From contig NZ_AP018338.1 of NCBI RefSeq assembly GCF_002356415.1, positions 248,001 through 312,000 of the forward strand: a DNA stretch of 64,000 nucleotides, read 5' to 3'. Under the pieces are notes generated by a model. The model searched no databases. It saw nothing but the letters and a program-made list of their open reading frames with translations, and was not told the DNA's origin. This document shows, in pieces, positions 44,971 to 54,183 of this stretch. Numbering within the stretch: position 1 is the stretch's first letter; every line of letters begins with the position of its first letter. Source of the DNA: Streptococcus oralis subsp. tigurinus (GTDB lineage Bacteria > Bacillota > Bacilli > Lactobacillales > Streptococcaceae). The position numbers were made by a program, and so were the translations under genes.

Positions 44971-46221
44971 ATGTTAAGTGCAAAAGACGTGGTGAAAGCC
45001 CACAAAGTTTTAAGTGATGTAGTAGTGAATACACCACTAGAATATGATCATTATTTATCAGAAAAGTATGGAGCTAAGATCTATCTGAAAAAGGAAAATG
45101 CGCAACGCGTTCGCTCTTTTAAAATTCGTGGAGCTTATTATGCCATCTCGCAATTGACAAAAGAAGAACGTGAGCGTGGTGTAGTCTGTGCATCAGCGGG
45201 GAATCACGCTCAAGGTGTCGCTTATACTTGTAACGAGATGAAAATTCCTGCGACAATTTTTATGCCTATCACAACGCCTCAACAAAAGATTGGGCAAGTT
45301 CGTTTCTTTGGAGGAGACTATGTAACGATCAAATTGGTCGGAGATACTTTCGACGCTTCGGCTAAGGCAGCCCAAGAATTCACTGTTTCAGAAAATAGAA
45401 CCTTTATCGATCCTTTTGATGATGTCCATGTTCAGGCAGGGCAAGGGACGGTTGCCTATGAAATTTTGGAAGAAGCTCGGAAAGAGTCAATCGACTTTGA
45501 CACGGTTCTCGTTCCTGTTGGTGGTGGAGGTCTGATTGCGGGAGTTTCTACCTATATCAAGGAAATGAATCCGAAAATTGAAGTCATTGGTGTTGAAGCC
45601 AATGGTGCCCGTTCGATGAAGGCGGCATTTGAAGCTGGAGAGCCAGTTAAACTAAAAGAAATCGACAAGTTTGCTGATGGTATAGCTGTGCAGAAAGTTG
45701 GCCAGTTGACCTATGAAGCGACACGTCAGAATGTTGAAACTCTTATAGGAGTGGATGAAGGCTTGATTTCAGAGACCTTGATTGATCTTTATTCCAAGCA
45801 AGGGATTGTCGCCGAACCGGCTGGAGCTGCCAGTGTTGCAGCCTTGGAAGTTCTATCGGACTATATCAAAGGCAAAACAATCTGCTGCATCATTTCTGGA
45901 GGAAATAACGATATTAACCGTATGCCTGAAATGGAAGAGCGTGCCTTGATTTACGATGGCATCAAGCATTACTTTGTAGTGAATTTCCCACAACGTCCAG
46001 GAGCTCTCCGAGAGTTTGTAAATGACATTTTGGGGCCAAATGATGACATCACTCGTTTTGAGTATATCAAACGGGCCAGCAAGGGGACAGGACCTGTATT
46101 GATTGGGATTGCTCTTGCCAATAAGCATGATTATGCTGGATTGATTCATCGTATGGAAAAGTTTGACCCGTCTTATATTAATTTGAATGGAAACGAAACA
46201 TTGTATAACATGTTAGTTTAA
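44971..46221 (+). CDS. ilvA: Threonine dehydratase (biosynthetic)
   Basis: PLP enzyme that makes 2-oxobutanoate from threonine, the entry to isoleucine. It has 416 residues. The PLP lysine is in RSFKIRGAYY, the phosphate-binding loop is SAGNHAQGVAYT, and the glycine loop is VPVGGGGLIAGV. A single C-terminal ACT-like domain (KHYFVVNFPQRPGALREFVNDIL) marks the shorter regulated type. GGAGGGGG precedes the ATG. Confidence 0.95.
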   Translation: MLSAKDVVKAHKVLSDVVVNTPLEYDHYLSEKYGAKIYLKKENAQRVRSFKIRGAYYAISQLTKEERERGVVCASAGNHAQGVAYTCNEMKIPATIFMPITTPQQKIGQVRFFGGDYVTIKLVGDTFDASAKAAQEFTVSENRTFIDPFDDVHVQAGQGTVAYEILEEARKESIDFDTVLVPVGGGGLIAGVSTYIKEMNPKIEVIGVEANGARSMKAAFEAGEPVKLKEIDKFADGIAVQKVGQLTYEATRQNVETLIGVDEGLISETLIDLYSKQGIVAEPAGAASVAALEVLSDYIKGKTICCIISGGNNDINRMPEMEERALIYDGIKHYFVVNFPQRPGALREFVNDILGPNDDITRFEYIKRASKGTGPVLIGIALANKHDYAGLIHRMEKFDPSYINLNGNETLYNMLV

Positions 46222-46236
46222 ACTAAAATAAAATTA

Positions 46237-46277
46237 TTATCATATTATTTGCGTAATGATAACGATGGTGTTATAAT
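46237..46277 (+). promoter_or_regulatory. Promoter of the SPFH gene with an overlapping inverted repeat
   Basis: TTGCGT (46249-46254), 17-bp spacer, TATAAT (46272-46277) with extended TGT. TTATCAT (46237-46243) and ATGATAA (46256-46262) form an inverted repeat around the -35, a possible repressor site; the protein is unknown. Confidence 0.65.
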
Positions 46278-46303
46278 GAGGGTGATGAAAGGGGGAGATT
46301 CCC

Positions 46304-47200
46304 ATGGTTTTACAAATTTTACTTGTTTTATTGTTTTTAGTGGTGATTGCATCAGTGATTACGATTAGTTCTGTATATGTGGTTCGACAACAATCTGTCG
46401 CTATCATAGAACGCTTTGGTAAATACCAAAAGTTGAGCAATAGTGGTATTCATTTGCGGGCTCCCTTTGGGATTGATAGGATTGCGGCAAGAGTTCAACT
46501 ACGCTTGTTGCAAAGTGAGATTGTTGTAGAGACAAAGACGCAAGATAATGTATTTGTAACGATGAATGTAGCAACTCAGTATCGAGTAAATGAAAACAAC
46601 GTCACAGATGCCTATTATAAATTGATGCGTCCAGAAGCCCAAATTAAATCCTATATTGAAGATGCTTTGCGTTCATCTGTACCAAAGCTAACCCTAGATG
46701 AGTTGTTTGAGAAGAAGGATGAAATCGCCTTAGAAGTTCAAAAACAAGTGGCTGAAGAAATGTCTACGTATGGGTATATCATTGTCAAAACGCTGATTAC
46801 TAAGGTTGAACCTGATGCTGAAGTAAAACAATCCATGAATGAAATTAACGCAGCTCAACGTAAGAGAGTTGCAGCGCAAGAACTTGCTGAAGCAGATAAG
46901 ATTAAAATCGTGACCGCAGCAGAAGCAGAAGCAGAAAAAGATCGCCTACATGGTGTAGGGATTGCAGAGCAGCGTAAAGCAATTGTTGACGGACTAGCTG
47001 ATTCTATCAAAGAGTTAAAGGGAGCTAATGTTGAGCTGACTGAAGAACAAATCATGTCTATCCTATTAACGAACCAGTATTTAGACACATTGAATAATTT
47101 TGCAGAAAAAGAAGGAAATAATACAATCTTCCTACCAGCAAATCCTAATGGAGTTGAAGATATAAGAACTCATATATTATCGGCTTTAAAAGCCAAATAA
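46304..47200 (+). CDS. SPFH-domain membrane protein (stomatin/QmcA type)
   Basis: A 298-residue protein with one N-terminal membrane helix (residues 2-25), an SPFH/Band-7 domain (VRQQSVAIIERFGKYQKL, NVFVTMNVATQYRV, EIALEVQKQVAEEMSTYGYIIVKTLITKVEPDAEV) and a helical, Ala/Glu-rich coiled-coil tail (AQRKRVAAQELAEADKI). Such proteins organise membrane microdomains or protect proteases. No NfeD partner is next to it. GGGGGAGA precedes the ATG. Confidence 0.9.
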   Translation: MVLQILLVLLFLVVIASVITISSVYVVRQQSVAIIERFGKYQKLSNSGIHLRAPFGIDRIAARVQLRLLQSEIVVETKTQDNVFVTMNVATQYRVNENNVTDAYYKLMRPEAQIKSYIEDALRSSVPKLTLDELFEKKDEIALEVQKQVAEEMSTYGYIIVKTLITKVEPDAEVKQSMNEINAAQRKRVAAQELAEADKIKIVTAAEAEAEKDRLHGVGIAEQRKAIVDGLADSIKELKGANVELTEEQIMSILLTNQYLDTLNNFAEKEGNNTIFLPANPNGVEDIRTHILSALKAK

Positions 47201-47244
47201 AAATATGCAGAATAATATAGTTGTGACGAATATATGTTTTTTTA

Positions 47245-47273
47245 TTGACAGATAAAATAAAAACGTATACAAT
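47245..47273 (+). promoter_or_regulatory. Promoter of the small HTH-like gene
   Basis: Consensus TTGACA (47245-47250), 17-bp spacer, TACAAT (47268-47273). Confidence 0.8.
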
Positions 47274-47306
47274 TAGGAATTGTAAAGAATAATTCAGGAG
47301 AAGAAC

Positions 47307-47522
47307 ATGGTTAAGTCAAACTTTGAAAAGGTAGAAGCAGTTGTTGGCTGGGTCCGTGATAAGAAGATCACAGGTTACCGTATCTCTAAAGAAACGAATG
47401 CGCGTGAAATGTCTATAATTGCCCTAGCGCAAGGACGCGCAAAAGTTAAAAATATTTCATTTGAAACAGCTCTTAGTTTAATCGATTTCTATGAAAAAAA
47501 TCATGAAAAATTTGAAGATTGA
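47307..47522 (+). CDS. Small HTH-like protein, unknown function
   Basis: A 71-residue charged protein. The segment ITGYRISKETNAREMSIIAL followed by NISFETALSLIDFYEKN has the shape of a short Cro/XRE-like helix-turn-helix, but the match is weak. CAGGAGAA precedes the ATG. It has a near-consensus promoter and its own terminator, so it is likely an expressed single gene. Confidence 0.7.
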   Translation: MVKSNFEKVEAVVGWVRDKKITGYRISKETNAREMSIIALAQGRAKVKNISFETALSLIDFYEKNHEKFED

Positions 47523-47533
47523 ACTGTGGTTAC

Positions 47534-47566
47534 AGGCAGATTCCTGAATCGAGTCTGCCTTTTATT
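47534..47566 (+). terminator. Terminator after the small HTH-like gene
   Basis: AGGCAGA (47534-47540) with TCTGCCT (47554-47560), followed by TTTATTT. Confidence 0.75.
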
Positions 47567-47582
47567 TACAATTACAAACTAA

Positions 47583-47609
47583 AAAGACTGCATTCTGTAT
47601 GCAGTCTTT
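47583..47609. terminator. Terminator of the glutamine-type ABC operon
   Basis: Perfect 11-bp stem AAAGACTGCAT (47583-47593) with ATGCAGTCTTT (47599-47609). It lies just past the stop of the minus-strand ATPase gene. Confidence 0.85.
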
Positions 47610-47614
47610 ATTTA

Positions 47615-48355
47615 TTAATTGAGATAACGCTGAAGGAATTCTTTGGTCCGTTCTTCTTTAGGGTTTGTGAAGAGTTCTTCAGGTTTACCTTCTTCTGCAA
47701 TGATTCCCTTGTCCATGAAGATGACACGATGGGAAACATCGCGAGCAAATTCCATTTCGTGGGTTACAACAATCATGGTCAAGCCTTCTTGAGCTAGGTC
47801 CTGCATAATTTTGAGGACTTCTCCGACCATTTCGGGGTCAAGGGCAGATGTAGGTTCGTCAAAGAGAATGGCGTCAGGATTCATGGAGAGTGCACGAGCG
47901 ATAGCTACACGTTGCTTTTGTCCACCTGAAAGTTGTTTAGGCTTGGCTTGCCAGTAACGTTCTCCCATACCAACTTTTTCGAGATTCTCTTTGGCAATTT
48001 TTTCAGCTTCAGAGTGGTCGCGTTTGAGTACAGTCGTTTGGGCAACGATAGTATTTTCAAGGACATTCAGATTTTCAAAGAGATTGAAAGATTGGAAAAC
48101 CATACCGAGCTTTTCACGATAATGGGTGAGGTTATAGCCTTTTTCTAGGACATTTTCTCCGCGATAGAGAATCTCTCCTCCTGTAGGTGTTTCGAGTAAA
48201 TTGATTGAACGAAGGAAGGTTGATTTTCCGCTTCCCGAGCTTCCGATGATGGAAATAACCTCTCCTTTATGGATGGTGAGAGAAATGTCTTTTAGCACTT
48301 CGTTTTGCCCATAGGATTTTTTTAGGTGTTTGATTTCAAGGATTGGTTGTGTCAT
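47615..48355 (-). CDS. glnQ: Polar amino acid ABC transporter ATP-binding protein
   Basis: A 246-residue ATPase with Walker [11 protein letters not shown]-loop FQSFNLF, signature LSGGQKQR, Walker [13 protein letters not shown] and H-loop VTHEM. It is of the glutamine/glutamate type (GlnQ). Its start overlaps the stop of the fused binding protein/permease gene by 4 bp, so the two form one importer. Confidence 0.92.
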   Translation of the reverse strand: MTQPILEIKHLKKSYGQNEVLKDISLTIHKGEVISIIGSSGSGKSTFLRSINLLETPTGGEILYRGENVLEKGYNLTHYREKLGMVFQSFNLFENLNVLENTIVAQTTVLKRDHSEAEKIAKENLEKVGMGERYWQAKPKQLSGGQKQRVAIARALSMNPDAILFDEPTSALDPEMVGEVLKIMQDLAQEGLTMIVVTHEMEFARDVSHRVIFMDKGIIAEEGKPEELFTNPKEERTKEFLQRYLN

Positions 48356-49920
48356 TTTTTCAAATCCCCCGTTTGCATTTGGTTAGCACCTGTAGTGTAA
48401 GTATCCATGTCCATATAGCGTTCGATAAAACGTAGGATACGGGTCACAGTGAAGGTGAGGACAAAGTAAATCACTGCAATGATGGTAAAGGTCTGGAAGT
48501 ATTGATAGGTTTGCGTCGCTACAGTATTTCCTGAGAAATAAAGCTCGACAACTGAAATAACGTTCAATACAGAGGTATCTTTGATATTGATGACAAACTC
48601 ATTACCAGTAGCAGGTAGAATATTACGGACAACCTGAGGAAGGACAATTTTACGCATGGTTTGATTGTGGGTCATACCAAGAGCGGTTGCAGCTTCGAAC
48701 TGTCCCTTGTCAACTGCTAGAATACCACCACGAACGATTTCTGTCATGTAGGCGCCTGTGTTGATTGAGACGATAAAGATAGCAGCCAGTGTCCGATCGA
48801 GATTGATACCGAAAGCTTGAGCAGTTCCATAGTAGATAACCATGGATTGAACAATCATCGGTGTACCACGGAAGATTTCAATATAGACATTGAGAATCCA
48901 ACCGACTAGTTTTTGTAGGCTGTAAATGGCTTTGTTTTCCGAGAGAGGAGCCGTACGGAAGACACCAATGGCAAGACCGATAATGAGACCTACGATAGTT
49001 CCGATGATTGAGATTAAAAGAGTGACACCTGCGCCGCGCACGAGCTGTTGCCAGTTTTCAGAAAGAATTTTAGCAACTTGGCTGAAGAAATTACTGCTAC
49101 TTTCTTCAGTTGTTGTGGCTTCGGCAGGTTGCTCCTGAATCATACGATCCATCAGAGCAACTTGTTCATCTTTGGAGATGGTTTCAATACTCGCATTGAT
49201 TTGGCTGATGCGGCTGTCATCTTTACGAAGTCCAATGGCAATAGCTGTATCTTCTTCGCCAGTTTTGAAACCGGGTTCTACTTGGACCATCTTGAACTTA
49301 GAGTTAGCGGCTTCAGCAGTCAGTGCTTCAGGGCGTTCCGAAACATAGGCATCAATAACACCGGCTTCCAGAGCTTGACGCATTTGAGCGAAGTCGCCCA
49401 TAGCTGTTTCTTTTTTGGCACCTGGAATTTGAGAAATCAAATCATAAAGGTAAACACCTTGTTGAGAAGTGATTTTTGCTCCGCTAAAATCTTCCAAAGA
49501 TTTGGCATTTGCATAGGCAGAGTCCTTTTTAACCAATAGAACTGGCTCGCTAGTATAGTAACTGCTTGAAAAGGCAATTTCTTGTTTACGTTCAGCGGTT
49601 GGGCTCATACCGGCAATGATCATATCGATTTTGCCAGAAGTAAGGGCTGGAACAAGTCCTTCCCACTTGGTTTTCACGACCAAAGGTTCCTTACCTAGAT
49701 CTTTGGCAATCTTTTTAGCGATTTGAACATCATAGCCGTTGGCATATTGGTTGGTACCGTCGATTTTGACAGCACCATTACTATCGTCGTCTTGGGTCCA
49801 GTTGAAGGGAGCGTAAGCTGCCTCCATTCCGATGCGTAAATATTCGTCGGCTTGGACTTGGCTAACCAGTCCTAATGTAAGGGCTAGGCTAGCAAGGATA
49901 GATAAGCATAATTTTTTCAT
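48352..49920 (-). CDS. Fused amino acid-binding protein and permease (GlnP type)
   Basis: A 522-residue fusion. A signal sequence (residues 1-24, ending VSQVQA) is followed by one periplasmic-binding domain of the glutamine type (about 25-265; [45 protein letters not shown]). A linker then leads to a permease domain with five membrane helices (about 290-510; EAA-like loop [20 protein letters not shown]). Fused binding protein-permeases of this kind are known as GlnPQ in lactic acid bacteria; here only one binding domain is present. Substrate is probably glutamine, glutamate or a related amino acid. Confidence 0.9.
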   Translation of the reverse strand: MKKLCLSILASLALTLGLVSQVQADEYLRIGMEAAYAPFNWTQDDDSNGAVKIDGTNQYANGYDVQIAKKIAKDLGKEPLVVKTKWEGLVPALTSGKIDMIIAGMSPTAERKQEIAFSSSYYTSEPVLLVKKDSAYANAKSLEDFSGAKITSQQGVYLYDLISQIPGAKKETAMGDFAQMRQALEAGVIDAYVSERPEALTAEAANSKFKMVQVEPGFKTGEEDTAIAIGLRKDDSRISQINASIETISKDEQVALMDRMIQEQPAEATTTEESSSNFFSQVAKILSENWQQLVRGAGVTLLISIIGTIVGLIIGLAIGVFRTAPLSENKAIYSLQKLVGWILNVYIEIFRGTPMIVQSMVIYYGTAQAFGINLDRTLAAIFIVSINTGAYMTEIVRGGILAVDKGQFEAATALGMTHNQTMRKIVLPQVVRNILPATGNEFVINIKDTSVLNVISVVELYFSGNTVATQTYQYFQTFTIIAVIYFVLTFTVTRILRFIERYMDMDTYTTGANQMQTGDLKK

Positions 49921-49958
49921 GTTTTCTCCTATTTCTAGTCTAAAAATGACTTCTCTCT

Positions 49959-49987
49959 ATTGTATCTAAAAATGGTGAGATTTTCAA
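49959..49987 (-). promoter_or_regulatory. Promoter of the glutamine-type ABC operon
   Basis: On the minus strand: TTGAAA, 17-bp spacer, TACAAT. It lies about 40 bp upstream of the start codon, which has TAGGAGAA before it. Confidence 0.75.
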
Positions 49988-50014
49988 TACAAGTAAGCCT
50001 TTACTTATAAAAAA

Positions 50015-50023
50015 TGATATAAT
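50015..50023 (+). promoter_or_regulatory. Extended -10 promoter of the DUF2207 gene
   Basis: TGA-TATAAT at 50015-50023, about 28 bp before the start codon and divergent from the ABC operon promoter. Confidence 0.6.
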
Positions 50024-50050
50024 GGTGAAAAGATTGAAAGGGAATCAATT

Positions 50051-51943
50051 ATGAAAAAAAGATGGCTGGTGACTTTGGTATTTGCTTGTTTATTATTTAT
50101 ACCGAGCTTAGTTTTTGCAGTAGACTTTGATATCTTATCCTATCAGGGTGATTTGAATATTCATGCAGATAATACTGCAATTTTTAAGGAAACAATCACC
50201 TACCGTTTTGGAGATGATTATAATGGCCAGCTAGTTGGACTAGGAAAAGCTGGGAAAATGCCAGAAGGATTTGATATTGATCCCGACCCGACCGTTCAAG
50301 TGTCTAAAAATGGGCAAATTATTCAAAATGTTTCCTTTTATACTATGGAGGAAGAGGACGGCTACAAGGTAAAAATTTATAATGCTGGATATGCCGGAGA
50401 TACTGTTCGGGTGACGGTTACCTGGCAACTATCAAATCTTCTCTTCTTATACAAGGATATAGCGGAGTTAAATTGGCAACCCTTGACGGATAGTTCAGAA
50501 CCTATCGAAAATTTTGAGTTTCGGGTAACGGGCTTTAATGGAGCTGAAAAACTTTTCTTTCATACAGGGAAACTCTTTACAGAGGGCAAGGTAGAGAAGA
50601 CAGGTGGTGATTATCGTGTTCATTTGAAGAACCTACCTCGTCAGCGTGGGGTTGAATTGCATGCCTATTGGCTTAGAAAAGATTTTGAAACAGCTTTGGA
50701 TCAGGGATTGAAGGGCAATCGTTTAGCAGAATTTGAAAAAATAGAGGAGTCCATTACTGCTGAAAAAGCTCAGAGCAAAGCTCTGGTTACGTGGATCATC
50801 CCTTTCCTACTCTCGCTTTTTTTAGTCTTTAGTGTTATTTTCTACTGCATTTACAGAAGAAAAACCTCCCCATCGAAGAAATATGCCAAAAATCACCGTC
50901 TCTATGAACCGCCAATGGACTTAGAACCGATGGTTTTATCGGAAGCTGTTTACTCCACTTCTTTAGAGGAAGTCAGTCCCTTGACCAAAGGAGGAGGGAA
51001 GTTCACCTTTGACCAACTCGTTCAGGCAACTTTATTGGATGTGATCGACCGTGGAAATGTTTCAATCATCTCAAATGGAGATGAAGTTCGTTTAAAAGTC
51101 GTAAAAGAAAAGGGATTGGCAAGTTTTGAAAAGGATTGCCTTAATTTGGCCTTTTCAGGAAGAGAAGAAGTGCTTGTTTCAGATTTGTTTGCAGATTACC
51201 AAGTGTCAACTAGTCTTTACCAAGGTGCAAAAGCAGCTGATGAAAAACGAATTCAGAAAACAGGACGTAAACTTAAGTCGTCTTTTGAGCAAGCTCTGAA
51301 GCAGATGCAGGATGGAGTGAGAAAGCGGGTTTCTTCTTTGCAACTTCCAGATTATTATCGTTCACTGAGTAATGGAGAAAAAATCCTGCGATTGACGATA
51401 GGTGTCTTTACGATTTTACCTGCTTTCGTTGGTTTTGGCTGGTTCTTGTATAGTTTGGATGCTCACGGGTATCTTTCTCTGCCACTTCCTATCCTTGGGT
51501 TTGTGGGCTTGATGTTAGCTGCCGTCTATTATTGGACGACCCGATTTGATACTCGTGATGGTGTTTTAAATGAAGATGGACTAGAAGCATACTATCTCTG
51601 GACTAGTTTTGAAAACATGCTTCGCGATATCGCCCATCTAGACAAGGCAGTATTAGAAAGTATTGTTGTTTGGAATCGTCTCCTTGTTTATGCTACTTTA
51701 TTTGGTTATGCGGACAAGGTGAGCCATTTGATGAGATCTTATCAGATTCAGGTCGAGAACCCAGATATCAATCTTTATGTAGCTTATGGCTGGCACAGTA
51801 TGTTTTACCATTCAACTGCTCAAATGAGCCACTATGCTAGTATTGCAAATACAGCAAGCAATTACTCCGTATCTTCTGGAAGTGGTTCTTCGGGTGGAGG
51901 ATTCTCCGGAGGCGGAGGCGGTGGTAGCATCGGCGCCTTCTAG
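50051..51943 (+). CDS. DUF2207 membrane protein with Gly-rich tail
   Basis: A 630-residue protein: signal sequence (1-23, ending LVFA), an extracellular DUF2207 beta domain (about 24-230), a membrane helix near 250-270 (WIIPFLLSLFLVFSVIFYCIY), a cytoplasmic region, a pair of membrane helices near 455-500, and a C-terminal domain ending in a Ser/Gly tail (SSGGGFSGGGGGGSIGAF). That tail is a hallmark of this family. Function is unknown. Confidence 0.88.
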   Translation: MKKRWLVTLVFACLLFIPSLVFAVDFDILSYQGDLNIHADNTAIFKETITYRFGDDYNGQLVGLGKAGKMPEGFDIDPDPTVQVSKNGQIIQNVSFYTMEEEDGYKVKIYNAGYAGDTVRVTVTWQLSNLLFLYKDIAELNWQPLTDSSEPIENFEFRVTGFNGAEKLFFHTGKLFTEGKVEKTGGDYRVHLKNLPRQRGVELHAYWLRKDFETALDQGLKGNRLAEFEKIEESITAEKAQSKALVTWIIPFLLSLFLVFSVIFYCIYRRKTSPSKKYAKNHRLYEPPMDLEPMVLSEAVYSTSLEEVSPLTKGGGKFTFDQLVQATLLDVIDRGNVSIISNGDEVRLKVVKEKGLASFEKDCLNLAFSGREEVLVSDLFADYQVSTSLYQGAKAADEKRIQKTGRKLKSSFEQALKQMQDGVRKRVSSLQLPDYYRSLSNGEKILRLTIGVFTILPAFVGFGWFLYSLDAHGYLSLPLPILGFVGLMLAAVYYWTTRFDTRDGVLNEDGLEAYYLWTSFENMLRDIAHLDKAVLESIVVWNRLLVYATLFGYADKVSHLMRSYQIQVENPDINLYVAYGWHSMFYHSTAQMSHYASIANTASNYSVSSGSGSSGGGFSGGGGGGSIGAF

Positions 51944-51971
51944 AAAAAATCTATCGCAACATCCGAAATTA

Positions 51972-51980
51972 TGCTATAAT
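51972..51980 (+). promoter_or_regulatory. Extended -10 promoter of uppP
   Basis: TGC-TATAAT at 51972-51980, 24 bp before the start codon; AAAGGAG lies between. Confidence 0.65.
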
Positions 51981-52004
51981 AGAGGACAGAAAAAGGAGTA
52001 ATAC

Positions 52005-52850
52005 ATGTATCTTATTGAAATTTTGAAGTCAATCTTTTTTGGGATTGTTGAAGGAATTACAGAATGGTTGCCCATTTCAAGTACTGGTCACTTGATCTTG
52101 GTTGAAGAATTTGTACAATACAAGGACCAAAATGAAGCCTTCATGTCCATGTTTAATGTTGTTATTCAGCTCGGTGCTATCTTAGCGGTTATGGTGATTT
52201 ACTTTAACAAGCTCAATCCCTTCAAACCTGGTAAAAATAAGGCAGAAGTCCGTCGAACTTGGCAATTGTGGTCAAAAGTCCTCGTTGCGACCTTGCCTTT
52301 ATTGCTAGTTTTTAAGCTGGATGATTGGTTTGATACTCATTTTCACAATATGGTATCAGTTGCGATCATGTTGATTATTTATGGGGTTGCCTTTATCTAT
52401 CTTGAAAAACGGAACAAGGCACAAGCTATTGAACCAACAGTTACAGAACTTGAAAAGCTTCCCTACAAGACAGCTCTCTATATCGGACTTTTCCAAGTCC
52501 TCGCCCTCTTCCCAGGAACGAGCCGTTCAGGTGCGACGATTGTCGGTGGTTTGTTAAATGGAACGAGTCGCTCAGTCGTAACAGAGTTTACCTTCTACCT
52601 CGGAATTCCTGTTATGTTTGGGGCTAGTGCTTTAAAAATTTTCAAATTTATAAAAGCAGGTCAACTTTTGAGTTTTGGACAACTATTCCTGCTTTTGGTT
52701 GCTATGGGTGTTGCCTTCGCGGTCAGCATGGTTGCTATTCGCTTCTTGACTGGCTATGTGAAGAAGCACGACTTTACCCTCTTTGGTAAATACCGTATCG
52801 TACTCGGTAGTGTCTTGTTGCTCTATAGTTTTGTGCGTTTATTTGTATAA
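52005..52850 (+). CDS. uppP: Undecaprenyl-diphosphatase
   Basis: A 281-residue membrane enzyme that recycles the undecaprenyl carrier of cell-wall synthesis and gives bacitracin tolerance. The two catalytic motifs are present: [16 protein letters not shown] (residues about 17-32) and [10 protein letters not shown]. Eight hydrophobic segments are visible. Length is normal. Confidence 0.97.
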   Translation: MYLIEILKSIFFGIVEGITEWLPISSTGHLILVEEFVQYKDQNEAFMSMFNVVIQLGAILAVMVIYFNKLNPFKPGKNKAEVRRTWQLWSKVLVATLPLLLVFKLDDWFDTHFHNMVSVAIMLIIYGVAFIYLEKRNKAQAIEPTVTELEKLPYKTALYIGLFQVLALFPGTSRSGATIVGGLLNGTSRSVVTEFTFYLGIPVMFGASALKIFKFIKAGQLLSFGQLFLLLVAMGVAFAVSMVAIRFLTGYVKKHDFTLFGKYRIVLGSVLLLYSFVRLFV

Positions 52851-52851
52851 G

Positions 52852-52885
52852 AAAAAGCTTGAGGGAATCTTCCTTCAAGCTTTTT
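52852..52885. terminator. Bidirectional terminator between uppP and dinB
   Basis: Sixteen-base stem (52852-52867 with 52870-52885, one G-U pair) with A-rich and T-rich arms. The last base pairs overlap the dinB stop. Confidence 0.9.
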
Positions 52886-53945
52886 AAAATCCTGTTACTG
52901 TGACTCCTAGTAAACGGATGCCTTTTTCTTTTTCAGCTAGTTCTTCGTAGAGTTGAAGGGCAGTTTGAGAAATCTGACTAGCGTCCTGTGTCGCTTGTGG
53001 GAGACTTTTTCGTCTAGTTAGAGTAGAGAAGTCAGCATATCGTATTTTGAGGATAATGATTTTTCCAGCTTTGCCTTGTTGACTGAGATTGTGAGCTACC
53101 TTTTCTGAGAGAAGAGTCAGCTCTTTTTTGATGTCTTCTTCTACTTGCAGGATTTTTCCGTAGGTTTTTTCCTTGCCAATGGACTTACGAATACGATTGG
53201 CCTTGACCGGTGAGTTATGAATGCCCCTTGCCTTTCGATAAAGGTCAAAACCGAGTCTGCCGAACCGATCGATTAAAGTGACTTCTGAGACGTCCAATAA
53301 GTCTTCACCAGTATAAATGCCCATTTCATGAAGCCGTTCAACTGTTTTTTTGCCCACACCGTGAAATTTAGCAATGTCCATTTGTTTGAGAAAATCCTCA
53401 GCCTGATCTGGGAGGATGACTGTAAAACCATGTGGCTTTTGATAGTCACTAGCCATTTTAGCTAAAAATTTGTTATAAGAGACGCCTGCAGAAGCAGTCA
53501 GATGTAGCTCCTGCCAGATATCTTGTTGGATGAGACGGGCTATTTTGACAGCTGACTTGATACCGAGTTTATTTTCCGTTACATCCAAGTATGCCTCGTC
53601 AATACTCATAGGTTCAATCAAATCAGTGTAGCGTTTAAAAATAGCACGAATCTCAAGTCCCACAGTCTTATACTTTTCATAATTTCCTGAGATAAAGATA
53701 GCTTGGGGACAGCGCTCATAAGCTTCTTTAGAGCTCATGGCTGAATGAACACCAAAAGCTCGCGCCTCATAGCTACAGGTAGAAACGACACCACGTCCAC
53801 CTGTTTGTCTGGGGTCACTCCCGATGATGACAGGTTTGCCCTTTAACTTAGGATTATCTCTGATTTCCACCGCAGCAAAAAAGGCATCCATGTCGATATG
53901 GATGATTTTTCTAGACAAATCATTAATCAATGGAAATATGAGCAT
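52884..53945 (-). CDS. dinB: DNA polymerase IV
   Basis: Y-family translesion polymerase, 353 residues. Catalytic motifs: [14 protein letters not shown] near the N terminus and [11 protein letters not shown]. The helix-hairpin-helix region ([16 protein letters not shown]) and the little-finger domain follow. AAGGAAG precedes the ATG. It is divergent from pflB, the same arrangement as in pneumococcus. Confidence 0.95.
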   Translation of the reverse strand: MLIFPLINDLSRKIIHIDMDAFFAAVEIRDNPKLKGKPVIIGSDPRQTGGRGVVSTCSYEARAFGVHSAMSSKEAYERCPQAIFISGNYEKYKTVGLEIRAIFKRYTDLIEPMSIDEAYLDVTENKLGIKSAVKIARLIQQDIWQELHLTASAGVSYNKFLAKMASDYQKPHGFTVILPDQAEDFLKQMDIAKFHGVGKKTVERLHEMGIYTGEDLLDVSEVTLIDRFGRLGFDLYRKARGIHNSPVKANRIRKSIGKEKTYGKILQVEEDIKKELTLLSEKVAHNLSQQGKAGKIIILKIRYADFSTLTRRKSLPQATQDASQISQTALQLYEELAEKEKGIRLLGVTVTGF

Positions 53946-54098
53946 TTAGCTTCCTTTCTAGCCGTATTTTCTTTCTCATTATACCGTTTTTTCTGAAAAA
54001 ATGGAAAAGAGTAGTCTAACTTTCAAAAATATAATACAGATAATATCAAAAAAACAGCCTGTATTATAAAAGAAAGCGCTAAAAAGGCTGTTTTCTCC

Positions 54099-54128
54099 TT
54101 GTTGAAATCGGTTACTGTGTGGTATACT
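54099..54128 (+). promoter_or_regulatory. Promoter of pflB
   Basis: TTGTTG (54099-54104) with 18-bp spacer, or TTGAAA (54102-54107) with 15 bp, then TGG-TATACT (-10 at 54123-54128). A cre-like sequence (AGAAAGCGCTAAAA, 54071-54084) lies upstream but fits the consensus poorly. Confidence 0.6.
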
Positions 54129-54183
54129 TGACTTATGAATGTAACAGATAGTTGTTACTAGAAAGAAAAATGAGGACATTAAC

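Noticed and set aside
54071..54084. cre site upstream of pflB
   Set aside because: AGAAAGCGCTAAAA misses key outer positions of the consensus, so it is noted only as a weak possibility.
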